DNA from: Paucidesulfovibrio sp050251775
Lineage (GTDB): Bacteria > Desulfobacterota > Desulfovibrionia > Desulfovibrionales > Desulfovibrionaceae
Length of the DNA stretch: 64,000 nucleotides
NCBI GenBank assembly: GCA_050251775.1
Contig: JBFWMD010000003.1
Span: forward strand, 26,193 to 90,192
Reading direction: 5' to 3'
The notes under the pieces were generated by a model, which did not search any database, was not told the DNA's origin, and saw only the letters and a list, made by a program, of their open reading frames with translations. The position numbers and the translations under genes were made by a program. Numbering within the stretch: the stretch's first letter is position 1; every line of letters starts with the position of its first letter. Of the stretch, positions 8,540-17,100 are shown piece by piece.

Positions 8540-9051
8540 CACGACCCTCCGTTGCCGGACTCCAGAAACACGTTCAGAAAATCCTCTTCCTGCGCGGGCA
8601 GTACGGCCAGCCACCAGACCAGCGCGTCGCGGCTCCAGATCAGGTGGACCATGCCCAGGCCCTCGGTGCGGTAGAGCTCCACCCCGGCCCGGCGCTCTTT
8701 CTCCGGCGCGCTGAACGGCCCGCCCTGGGCCGCGAACATCCGATTGATCATCACGGCCAGCTGCTCGCGGGCTTCGGCCGCATTGGACGCGGTGGACACC
8801 CAGACCTGGGCCGCCGGTGGATGCCCTGCGCCATAGACCGCCACGGCAGCGGACTTCGCGCCCACACTCTTGCCGTGCAGTTTGTCCACCGCGTGCAGCG
8901 CGTCTTCTCCGGCCAGCAGTTCAACGCGCTCCACTTGCCCGATGCGCTCAGGAAAAAGCCCGGTCAGATCGCGCGGCTCTGCGCAGCCCCCAAGCAGCAA
9001 AAACAACAACAGACCACAAAGCAGTGTGGAGAGATCATATCTTTTTGTCAT
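8539..9051 (-). CDS. Small lipoprotein of unknown function
   Basis: A 170-residue predicted lipoprotein. A basic start is followed by a leucine-rich stretch and the lipobox LLGGC, giving a mature protein anchored through about Cys23. The mature part has no motif I recognise; it contains a conserved-looking VAVYGAGHPPAAQVWV strand and a WWLAVLPAQEEDF segment. It sits 6 bases after the ChaN-like lipoprotein gene and overlaps the glycosyltransferase start, so the three form an operon. A role in envelope biology is likely from localisation only. Confidence 0.75.
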   Translation of the reverse strand: MTKRYDLSTLLCGLLLFLLLGGCAEPRDLTGLFPERIGQVERVELLAGEDALHAVDKLHGKSVGAKSAAVAVYGAGHPPAAQVWVSTASNAAEAREQLAVMINRMFAAQGGPFSAPEKERRAGVELYRTEGLGMVHLIWSRDALVWWLAVLPAQEEDFLNVFLESGNGGS

Positions 9052-9057
9052 TACTTA

Positions 9058-10236
9058 TTATTCCTTTGTGCTTGCCGGTGACTTCCCGAGCGGGCCAAGA
9101 TCGACCGCAATGCGCTCTCCACGCCGGAGGAGCACAAAAACCAAGGACTTTTGCTCATCGTGCGCCCGCTTGCCCGCAAGGTGCAGATCCTGGAACGAGT
9201 GGACAGCAAGCCCCTGCGCTCGCACCAGCACATCGCCGGGCCGCAGCCCCGCCCTGTCCGCGCGGCTCTCGCGTTGCACCGCGTCCACCACCACGCTTCC
9301 CTCCCGCGCCTCCAGGGTCATGCCCATACGGCTCTGGAAGGTATCCGGACAATAGAAAAAGCCGTCGCCGTCCCGGCGGTCGAAGTCCAGGGAATCCCGC
9401 AACGGCACAAGCAGCACGATGCGCGCGGAAGGATCCTGCCCGCGCAGACGGGAGGCAATGCCCCAGCCGCGCTCCACATGCCCGGCCCCGGCCACGACGA
9501 CCACGGGCCGGCCCGTGCGCCTGCGCAGATCCACCGCGTGCTCGGCCATGGCCGTGTCCCAGAGGGACTGGACGAGGACGAACCGCTCCAGTTCGCCGGA
9601 GCCTTGACCCTTTTCCGCGTGCATGGCCTGGATCGCCTGGAGTTCCTCGCGCTGTTCACCCAACGGCGGGACGATGATCCGGGGCAATTGCGCGCGTTCC
9701 TCAGGGGCGAGCGCCTCCAGCCCCTTTTCGCTGACCTTCTTGACCAGCGCGCGCGGCGCGTTCAACGCGCCCAAGGGCAACCCATGCTCGCGGGCAATGC
9801 GGAAAAGCGGCTCAAAGAGCGCAAAGGGGTAGCCCCAGTTCTCCTGCCAGCCCAATTCCTTTTCCATGGCCTCGGGCGCGAGTTCCCCGTTGTTGAAACG
9901 GTCCAGCACGGGTTGCAGGTCCGCGCCGACCATTTCCAAGCCCACAGCGGGCAAACGCCCGCCCTCGGCCAGCTTGCGCACCAGCAACTGCTGCACCGCG
10001 TGGTCGCACTCGTTGCGGTGTCCCTCGCCGAGCAGCAGATAGTCGGCAGTGCGCGCCAGGGCCAGAACCACCTCAGGCGCGGCCCGGGAGCCGTCCACAG
10101 TCACGAATTCCCCGCGCTGCGGCAAAAAATCCATGGCCATGGGTTCCTGGGGTGCGGATTTCGGACCGGCGCAGGCCGCAAGCACCAAAAGCAACAGTGG
10201 AATATATTTATTGATCTGTGACATCGTCTGTTTCAC
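9058..10236 (-). CDS. ChaN-like lipoprotein with C-terminal PDZ domain
   Basis: A 392-residue lipoprotein with a short signal and lipobox LAAC. Residues about 40-280 match the ChaN/DUF399 haem-binding fold: LLLGEGH near the start, a later GLEMVGADLQPVLDRF block and the AGAGHVERGWG motif. The last about 90 residues (after GMTLEAREG) form a PDZ-like domain with the AGLRPGDVLV loop. ChaN proteins bind haem at the outer membrane and are linked to iron uptake; the PDZ fusion suggests binding of a peptide tail of a partner. The start is a GTG at 10236 with GGAG about ten bases upstream; an ATG at 10224 is the alternative. The 5' end overlaps the lost C-terminal part of the upstream DUF429 frame. 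Confidence 0.82.
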   Translation of the reverse strand: MKQTMSQINKYIPLLLLVLAACAGPKSAPQEPMAMDFLPQRGEFVTVDGSRAAPEVVLALARTADYLLLGEGHRNECDHAVQQLLVRKLAEGGRLPAVGLEMVGADLQPVLDRFNNGELAPEAMEKELGWQENWGYPFALFEPLFRIAREHGLPLGALNAPRALVKKVSEKGLEALAPEERAQLPRIIVPPLGEQREELQAIQAMHAEKGQGSGELERFVLVQSLWDTAMAEHAVDLRRRTGRPVVVVAGAGHVERGWGIASRLRGQDPSARIVLLVPLRDSLDFDRRDGDGFFYCPDTFQSRMGMTLEAREGSVVVDAVQRESRADRAGLRPGDVLVRAQGLAVHSFQDLHLAGKRAHDEQKSLVFVLLRRGERIAVDLGPLGKSPASTKE

Positions 10237-10396
10237 GGGCGTTCAACTCCGGCACGTGGATTATCATGGGCAGGCCTGCGGCGTCATGCTCGACGCCGCC
10301 CTTGAGCGGGTCCAATCCCAGCCGGGTCAGCCTGGGTCGGGTCACTCCGCACTTTTCGTCCGTATTGCTGTCCGGGCTGGCGAACCGCAGGCCCTA
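10208..10396 (-). other. In-frame C-terminal continuation of DUF429 gene past TAG
   Basis: Reading through the TAG at 10394-10396 gives 61 further codons to a TAA at 10208-10210. The peptide contains DAAGLPMIIHVPE, closely resembling the GLPM-x-I-x-x-P ending of DUF429 proteins, so the continuation is genuine ancestral coding sequence. The full frame would be 285 residues and would overlap the start of the ChaN-like gene by about 29 bases in another phase. Confidence 0.7.
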
Positions 10397-11065
10397 GGCC
10401 AGGACCAGCGCGTCCGCAAAGTCATCCCGCGTCGCAAGTCCCGCGTATTTTTCCAACCTCTGAACAATACGGGCTTTGGCCTCCGGGCACAAGCCAAGGA
10501 GGATTTCGACCCGTTCTTCCCGGCCCGGCGCGGTTTTCTTGGAGTGGCGCGCGGGCGCGCCCAGCAGTTCGGCAAAACAAAGCTCCGGGTGGGCCTCCAG
10601 CAGTTTGTCCGCCAGATACGGTTGCGAGCGCAGCAGTTCGTCCAGCTCACGGATTCGCGGAGCGATGTTCCAGGACTGAATGGACAGGCCGCGACCCGTG
10701 ACCGACCGGTTCACGGCGCTCGCCTCGGCATGGCTGGCTGCGGACAGGGCTTCCCGGCATGGCGGGGGAAAAACGCTGGCACGGCGCGCTCCGAGCAGTT
10801 TTCGCGCCTCGGCATCGCATCGGCGGGTGGGCGCTCCGGCATGGGGCAGCCCCACAGGCATGTCCACTAAGGCCCGCCATGCCGGGGTGTTGCTTTGACC
10901 CACCTCTCGCAGCAGCTCTGCAATACGCGCATAGAGCTCGAATCGCAGCCCTTCCGGACCGAGCAAGGCCGCGAGCCAGCCTCCCCGGCAGCCGTCCACG
11001 CCCACAAACAGCTGGTCCTGCCCACCCCGGACACCTGGCGCTCGTGCGGTTCGCCCGCATTCCAT
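10394..11065 (-). CDS. DUF429 (RNase H-like) protein, cut short by an amber codon
   Basis: This 223-residue frame encodes a DUF429 protein, a predicted RNase H-like nuclease. Visible family blocks are FVGVDGCRGGW with the first acidic residue, ALVDMPVGLP, VFPPPCREAL, EAHPELCF and DDFADAL. The ATG at 11065 has an excellent ribosome site (AGGAGG). The frame stops at TAG (10394-10396) right after the last acidic motif, while the usual family C-terminus is encoded in frame beyond it (separate entry). The acidic motifs themselves are upstream of the stop, so a shortened product could keep them. It may be a recent nonsense mutation, a sequencing error or a readthrough site. Confidence 0.7.
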   Translation of the reverse strand: MECGRTARAPGVRGGQDQLFVGVDGCRGGWLAALLGPEGLRFELYARIAELLREVGQSNTPAWRALVDMPVGLPHAGAPTRRCDAEARKLLGARRASVFPPPCREALSAASHAEASAVNRSVTGRGLSIQSWNIAPRIRELDELLRSQPYLADKLLEAHPELCFAELLGAPARHSKKTAPGREERVEILLGLCPEAKARIVQRLEKYAGLATRDDFADALVLA

Positions 11066-11151
11066 ATCTTCCTCCTGGTTTCCCGACCCCGCATGCTACG
11101 CAGGGCCACTGCGTTTCAGCATTCTCCCACAGGAAAGCGGCCCAGGGCAAA

Positions 11152-11190
11152 CCAAACAAAAACCCCTGGAAGGAGGGTCCTTCCAGGGGT
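11152..11190 (-). terminator. Rho-independent terminator after the CoA-ligase-like gene
   Basis: A perfect 13-bp inverted repeat with arms 11162-11174 and 11178-11190 and a three-base loop. On the minus strand it is followed directly by TTTTGTTT. It lies about 25 bases after the ligase-like gene and separates it from the DUF429 gene. Confidence 0.88.
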
Positions 11191-11214
11191 CGTAATTCCG
11201 ATGCGCGCTTGGAG

Positions 11215-12480
11215 CTAGTCCCAGGTGCGCTTGTCCTCGATGGGCCGGATCTGCGGTGGCAGCGTGCCCGGAGCCAGGATCTTGAGCACGGGGCGCAGCT
11301 TGATCTTCTCGCGGAAGGTATGCAGCAGTTCGTCCTCGCGCTTGAAGGAGCCGGATTCGATGTTCAGGACCATCTCGTCCACGCCGCCGGGGTTGGTGAC
11401 CTCGATCTGCCAACGCTTGATCTCGTCAAACTGGGCCATGACCTGCTCGACCTGATGCGGGTAGACGAACATGCCCTTGATGCGCGCCGTGGTGTCCACG
11501 CGGCCCACAATGCCGCCCAGGCGCGGGCTGGTGCGTCCGCACTGGCAGGAACTGCGGTCCAGGTAGCCCAGGTCGCCCGTGGCCAGGCGGATCAGCGGAT
11601 AGGTCTTGTTAAAGGCCGTGACCACGATCTCGCCCACTTCGCCGTCCTTGAGGGGAATGCCCGTGTCCGGATGGCAGATTTCCACAAAGGCGCGGTTGGA
11701 GAGGTGCAGGCCGGATTTGTGGAAGCATTCGTAACCGATGCAGCCCACGTCCGCCGTGCCGTAGCCCTGGCGCATGATGCAGTCGAACTTCTTTTCCAGG
11801 GTGGTGCGCATCTTCTCCGAGAATTTCTCACCCGTGACAAAGGCCACTTCCATGAAAAGGTCCTTGCGCAGGGAAAGTCCCATCTCCTCGGCCTTCTGGG
11901 CCAGGTGCATGAGAAAACTCGGTGTGCCCACGTAGCCCGTGACCCGCAGCTTCTGCATGATCTCGATCTGGTTGGTGGTGTTGGAAGGGCCGGCTGGAAT
12001 CACGGCGCAGGAAAGCGCCTTGAGCGGCTCCTCGAACATCAGGCCCGCCGGAGCGAGATGGTAGTTGAACGTGATCTGGGTCACGTCCCCGGAGCGGAAC
12101 CCGGCGGCGTAAAAGCCCTCGGTCCAACCCCAGTAATCCTCGGTGCGGTCTTCGGGATCGAAGATCGGACCTGGGGAAAGAAACACGCGGCGAAGCTCGC
12201 CGAGATCCTTGGTCAGCAGTCCGCCTAGGCGCGGTCCCATGGACTGCAAGAAGATCAGCTCTTTCTTTTTGATGATGGGAATATGCTTGAGGTCAGACAG
12301 GGTCTTGAACTTCTCGACGTTGAACTGGGCCCTGTCAAAGCGCTTCTTCACGTCTTCCGAATACCGGTAGGCGTAGCTCAGAAGCTCCTTAAGCTGCAGT
12401 TGGTAGTATTGCCGCCTTTCGGATTCGTCCAGGACTTCGCGCCTGGAGTAGATGCCTTCGGTGCGGTCTTTTCGCGTCAT
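11215..12480 (-). CDS. Phenylacetate-CoA ligase family (PaaK-like) adenylate-forming enzyme
   Basis: A 421-residue acyl-adenylate-forming enzyme of the PaaK family, which activates aryl or other acids to CoA thioesters with ATP. Supporting blocks are the GYVGTPSFL segment, RQGYGTADVGCIGYEC, GEIVVTAFNKTYPLIRLATGDLG and the GRVDTTARIKGMFVYPHQVE hinge region with catalytic-lysine context. The start is set at the ATG at 12480: its ribosome site (GGGAG) is eight bases upstream, whereas the ATG two codons earlier would be too close. It is a single-gene unit with its own terminator. Substrate cannot be assigned; Desulfovibrio-type genomes often hold several such ligases. Confidence 0.87.
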   Translation of the reverse strand: MTRKDRTEGIYSRREVLDESERRQYYQLQLKELLSYAYRYSEDVKKRFDRAQFNVEKFKTLSDLKHIPIIKKKELIFLQSMGPRLGGLLTKDLGELRRVFLSPGPIFDPEDRTEDYWGWTEGFYAAGFRSGDVTQITFNYHLAPAGLMFEEPLKALSCAVIPAGPSNTTNQIEIMQKLRVTGYVGTPSFLMHLAQKAEEMGLSLRKDLFMEVAFVTGEKFSEKMRTTLEKKFDCIMRQGYGTADVGCIGYECFHKSGLHLSNRAFVEICHPDTGIPLKDGEVGEIVVTAFNKTYPLIRLATGDLGYLDRSSCQCGRTSPRLGGIVGRVDTTARIKGMFVYPHQVEQVMAQFDEIKRWQIEVTNPGGVDEMVLNIESGSFKREDELLHTFREKIKLRPVLKILAPGTLPPQIRPIEDKRTWD

Positions 12481-12638
12481 TCTCATATCTCCCTTTCAAC
12501 TCAGGAGTGCTTTTGGGGGGTAAATGGGATTTTTTCATACCTCATGCCAAGTACAATTTCAAGCATTATCTTTTTTTGTCAATCATACTAAAGTATTAGG
12601 CGTTAGCTTTTGAGGGGTTATTTTTCTCCAATTCGTGC

Positions 12639-12666
12639 TTGACACGCACAAGGGCAAACGTATATC
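12639..12666 (+). promoter_or_regulatory. Sigma-70 type promoter for the tRNA genes
   Basis: A consensus -35 TTGACA (12639-12644) is followed after 16 bases by the -10 TATATC (12661-12666), about 35 bases before tRNA-Lys. No other open frame competes for it. Confidence 0.72.
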
Positions 12667-12700
12667 AAGACTTTCCCTTAACGGGGCCGTTCCAAAAAGT

Positions 12701-12776
12701 GGGCCGTTAACTCAGATGGTAGAGTATCTGCCTTTTAAGCAGAGAGTCATTGGTTCGAGCCCAATACGGCCCACCA
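12701..12776 (+). tRNA. tRNA-Lys (anticodon UUU)
   Basis: A complete 76-base cloverleaf. The acceptor arms GGGCCGT and ACGGCCC pair perfectly and CCA is encoded. The anticodon stem TCTGC/GCAGA encloses loop CTTTTAA, giving UUU. The T-arm has GGTTCGAGCC. It is followed 10 bases later by tRNA-Glu, so the two are co-transcribed. Confidence 0.96.
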
Positions 12777-12786
12777 GTTAAGCTGT

Positions 12787-12862
12787 GTCCCCATCGTCTA
12801 GTGGCCTAGGACGACGGCCTCTCACGCCGTTAACAGGGGTTCAAATCCCCTTGGGGACGCCA
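12787..12862 (+). tRNA. tRNA-Glu (anticodon CUC)
   Basis: A complete 76-base cloverleaf with acceptor arms GTCCCCA and TGGGGAC and encoded CCA. The anticodon stem ACGGC/GCCGT encloses CTCTCAC, giving CUC. The T-loop is TTCAAAT. Its 3' end borders the gene-poor, lower-GC stretch that leads into the restriction-modification islet. Confidence 0.96.
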
Positions 12863-12873
12863 AAGACAATCAA

Positions 12874-12904
12874 GGACTCGGGATTACTCCCGAGCCCTTT
12901 TTTT
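12874..12904 (+). terminator. Terminator of the tRNA unit
   Basis: A 7-bp stem CTCGGGA/TCCCGAG (12877-12883 and 12888-12894) with loop TTAC is followed by CCC and a seven-base T run. It ends the tRNA-Lys/tRNA-Glu transcript. Confidence 0.87.
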
Positions 12905-13462
12905 GTGTCCAGTTCTTGCGCCCGGCACAAATCTACATTTTTATGCGATATTTCATGATGTTAAAGCAGGCGCCTTCGGAAACTGCTGAACGGCTCTTTG
13001 GTGTCATGCCTCGGTCATGCCTGTCACCATCCACTCGACCAATACCCTGAGTTGACGGCTTTTTCGTTTGCGACACAACATCCGCTCTTTTGGTTCCGGC
13101 CCAGGCGGCCGCCCTCCCCTTGCTACTCCCCATCCCCGCACGGTATGACTTGACCATCTCGAAGGATGGGACAGGCTCACCGTTGATACAATCCCTCTCG
13201 CCTTGACGCCGGAAAACGGACCACTGGCGCGCATGGCACGGTTCACCCCGCTGCGCAAGGCAGAAGACAACCTGCTCAGGATATGGCGGTATTTCGCCGG
13301 AAACGACCAAGAGAAGGCAACGCGGCAGGAGAACAACTCTCCCGCCGTCCGGCTGGAACGACCAATTCGCGGCTGAAACTGTCAGGAACTTGCGATAACA
13401 CCCGATCATTCACCGGATGCTTGTGACAAACACTCATCTTCTAACACTTGGGCGGGAAGGAA
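12905..13462. other. Gene-poor stretch downstream of tRNA-Glu
   Basis: About 560 bases with no convincing gene. A minus-strand open frame (12933-13409) has no recognisable domain, no good ribosome site and unusual composition. Its position right after a tRNA 3' end makes it a candidate for degraded mobile DNA, but I see no integrase remnant and no duplicated tRNA end. Confidence 0.5.
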
Positions 13463-13840
13463 ATGGACATTTCACGGTATACACAGCGACACGAACAAGA
13501 TGTCATTGAAGCGATCAGCAAGGATCCGGATTGGGAAATACTTACCAACGAAACGACGCTTGTCCATTATCGAAAGTTGCTTGCCACGAGCGCTACCTAC
13601 GTCTGTTATGAAAACAACGCATTTTGCGGTTATGTCCGGGCAATCCTGGACACAGGCGTGGCTGTTTATGTGAGTGAACTGTACGTGCTAGAAAGATGGC
13701 GAAATCTGAACATAGGACAGTCGTTGTTGCAACGTGTCAAAGATGACCATTCGAACCTGCATGTTTACGCGTTTTCAGATGAAGATGCGTACTATATAAA
13801 GAAAGGGTTCACAAAAATAGGTTCTATTTTCGAGCTCTAG
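13463..13840 (+). CDS. GNAT family N-acetyltransferase
   Basis: A 125-residue single-domain acetyltransferase. The core shows the strand YVSELYVLERWRN and the acetyl-CoA loop RNLNIGQSLLQRV (equivalent to the R/Q-x-x-G-x-G/A motif), then the YAFSDEDAYYIKKGF ending typical of GNATs. The ATG at 13463 follows GGAAGGA. The gene is clearly richer in A/T than its neighbours, suggesting transfer together with the islet next to the tRNAs. The acceptor substrate is unknown; some stand-alone GNATs beside defence genes act as toxins, but no paired antitoxin is visible. Confidence 0.8.
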   Translation: MDISRYTQRHEQDVIEAISKDPDWEILTNETTLVHYRKLLATSATYVCYENNAFCGYVRAILDTGVAVYVSELYVLERWRNLNIGQSLLQRVKDDHSNLHVYAFSDEDAYYIKKGFTKIGSIFEL

Positions 13841-14197
13841 GCCAGCTTGCACCAGGGCATCGCAAATCCATCGCGAATCCTCGTTAGCTCCGGAACATAG
13901 AACCATCCCGTATTCATTCTCTCCGCCATTGCGGCCAACACCCGCAATGGGTGGCGCTTTTGATCCTTGCCACTTTTCTTGGCGGCTGGAAAAGTGCTCC
14001 CTATTTCTCGTACACAACGCGCTGATCTGCGCCGCCCGCACTCCATGTTCCGGTATATCCCGAAATACCAGACGCATTTTATGCTCACGCCACCTGAAAT
14101 TTCCCCCCGCCCCTTGTCTCTGGATTTGCCCTTTCCCCCGTGGTATTCACATCCGTCATATGCACACAGTGATACCCGCACGGAGCCCCGCGCCCAC
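13841..14197. other. Intergenic stretch before the restriction-modification gene
   Basis: About 360 bases without a supported gene. Short frames on both strands have no recognisable domain. The only useful element is the moderate GGAG ribosome site about 12 bases before the ATG at 14198. Confidence 0.5.
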
Positions 14198-17100
14198 ATG
14201 AGCGACACCGCGATTCGAGAATTCATCCACCGCTGGCGTAAATCCGGCGGCAGCGAGCAGGCCAATTCGCAACTCTTCCTGACGCAGCTCTGCGGACTCC
14301 TGGGCGTGCCCGAACCCGAGCCCGCCGAACCGTATTCCGAAGGCGACTACGTCTTTGAACGCCGGGTCGTCTTCCACCACGGGGACGGCAGCACCAGCCG
14401 GGGCCGCATCGACCTCTACAAGCGCGGCTGCTTTGTGCTCGAATCCAAGCAAGGCACGCTGCGCAAGGAGGACGAAGCCCTGTCCGAAGCCGAACGCACA
14501 CGCCGCGCCAACATGCGCAAGGGCGCGGCTCTGCGCGGCTCCAGGGGCTGGGACGAGGCCATGCTCCGGGCCAAGGGCCAGGGCGAGCGCTACATCCGAA
14601 ACCTCCCCACGGAAGAGGGCCGCCCGCCCTTCCTCCTGGTCGTGGACGTGGGCCATACCATCGAGCTTTATTCCGAATTCTCCTGCACCGGCGGCGCCTA
14701 CATCCCCTTCCCGGATGCCGGCTCCCACCGCATCCATCTGGACGAACTGCTGGAGGAGGAAACCCGCGAACACCTCCGCCTTGTCTGGACCGATCCCTTT
14801 GCTCTGGACCCCTCGCGCCGCGCAGCCAAGGTCACGCGCGACATCGCCCGCAGCCTGGGCGACCTGGCCCGGCTGCTCGAAGCCGCTGGCCACGCCCCGG
14901 AAACCGTGGCCGGGTTCCTGATGCGCTGCCTGTTCACCATGTTCGCGGAGGATGTGGGCCTGCTGCCCCAAAGCAGCTTTACCAAGCTGCTCTACTCGTT
15001 CCGCGACAAGCCGGACCAACTCGCCGCCACCCTCGAAGAGCTCTGGAGCAAGATGGATACGGGCGGGGACTCAATCGCCCTGCGTGAGCACGTCAAACGG
15101 TTCAACGGCGGCCTGTTCCACGACAGCAAGGCCCTGCCCCTGAACCGCGACCAGCTGGAGCTGCTCATCGAATCCGCCCGCGCGGACTGGTGCGACGTGG
15201 AACCCGCCATTTTCGGAACCCTGCTGGAACGCGCCCTGAACCCACGCGAACGCCACAAGCTCGGCGCGCACTACACCCCCCGCGCCTATGTGGAGCGGCT
15301 GGTGCTGCCCACGGTCATCGACCCGCTGCGCGAGGAATGGAACGAGGTGCGCACCGCAGCCGTGGCCCTGATGCGCCGGGACGACAAAGACGCCGCCACC
15401 AAGGGCGTCAAGGACTTTCACAACAAACTCTGCCGCATCCGCATTCTGGACCCGGCCTGCGGCTCCGGAAACTTTCTGTACGTCACCCTCGAACACCTCA
15501 AGCGCCTCGAAGGCGAGGTGCTCGACCTGGAACAACAGCTCGGCATGACCTGGATCCGCCTGGAAAGCGGCGGACTCAAGGTGGACCCGCACCAGTTCCT
15601 GGGCATCGAGATCAACCCGCGCGCCGCCGCCATTGCCGAGCTGGTGCTCTGGATCGGCTACCTGCAATGGCATTTCCGCACACTCAAGGGCGTGGCCCCT
15701 GCCGAGCCCATTATCCAGGACTTCAAGAACATCCAGTGCCGCGACGCGCTGATCGAATACGACGAGCGCAAACCCCTGCTGGGCGCGGATGGAGAACCCG
15801 TGACCATCTGGGACGGTCGGACCACCAAACCCCACCCGGCAACGGGCGAGGAAGTGCCGGACGAAACCGCCCGGACCGCTGTCTATGAATACGTGAATCC
15901 CAGGCAGGCCCGGTGGCCCCAGGCGGATTACATCGTAGGCAATCCACCGTTCATCGGCGCAAAATTGAAGCGTACATTACTTGGCGATGGATACTTTAAT
16001 GCCTTAAACGTTGCATATCCAGCCCTTCCAGAATCAATCGATTTCGTCATGTACTGGTGGCATCGCGCTGCGGAACTCGTCCGGACTGGCAAAGCGCTGC
16101 GTTTTGGGTTCATCTCCACCAATTCCATCCGCCAAACTTTCAACCGCCGCGTCATTCAAAGCCATATGGAGGCGAAGCGCCCGCTGTCCCTGGCTTTCGC
16201 CGTTTCAGACCACCCCTGGGTGGATGAGGCGGGTAGCGCAGCCGTGCGTATCGCCATGACCGTGGGCCAGACCGGTATGCAGGAAGGACGGCTGGTGACG
16301 GTCACACATGAATACAAGACCGGCATGGAGCGGGATGTGGAGCTGCTGGAGACGACGGGAAAGATCCATGCGGATTTGAGTATCGGGGTGGACGTTTCCG
16401 TAGCAATCCCCTTGAAGGCTACCTCCGGTTTAAGTTGCCCCGGAGTCAAACTTCACGGCGCTGGCTTTATTGTCACACCTGAACAGGCCATAGCTCTAGG
16501 ACTCGGCACTGTGCCAGGACTTAATAAGTACATTACCGAGTATCGCAATGGGAAAGACCTTACATCCCGTCCTCGAGGCATTTTGCTCATCGATTTATAT
16601 GGACTAAATGAATCTGATGTACGAACACATTTCCCCGCTGTATACCAATGGCTCTATGAACGCGTAAAACAAGAACGGCAAGCTAAAACAGGGAACAGCA
16701 AGGATTCTAAAGAGTACGCTGACAAATGGTGGTTGCACGGTAAGCCTCGCCCAAGCTTGCGCGAGGCACTTGTTGGCTTAACTCGCTATATTGCCACACC
16801 GGTTACAAGTAAACATAGATTTTTTTCATTTTTAGACAGCTCTATATTGGCGGATGACGCACTCATTGTCTTTTCATTTGCAGATGCATTCTCCTTAGGA
16901 GTTTTATCCTGTAATTTTCATGTTTGCTGGGCACTAAGTCAGGGCGCTTCTCTTGGACCAACGCCACGATATATTAAAACCCGCTGCTTCGAGACCTTCC
17001 CCTTCCCCGTGGCAACCGAGGCCCAAAAATCCGCCATCCGCGCCCTGGGCGAGGAGCTGGACGCGCACCGCAAGGCCCGGCTGGCCGAGCACCCCAAGCT

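Noticed and set aside
12933..13409. Minus-strand frame of 158 codons downstream of tRNA-Glu, considered as a transposase remnant
   Set aside because: No recognisable DDE, integrase or helix-turn-helix motif and no ribosome site; kept only as an unexplained region.
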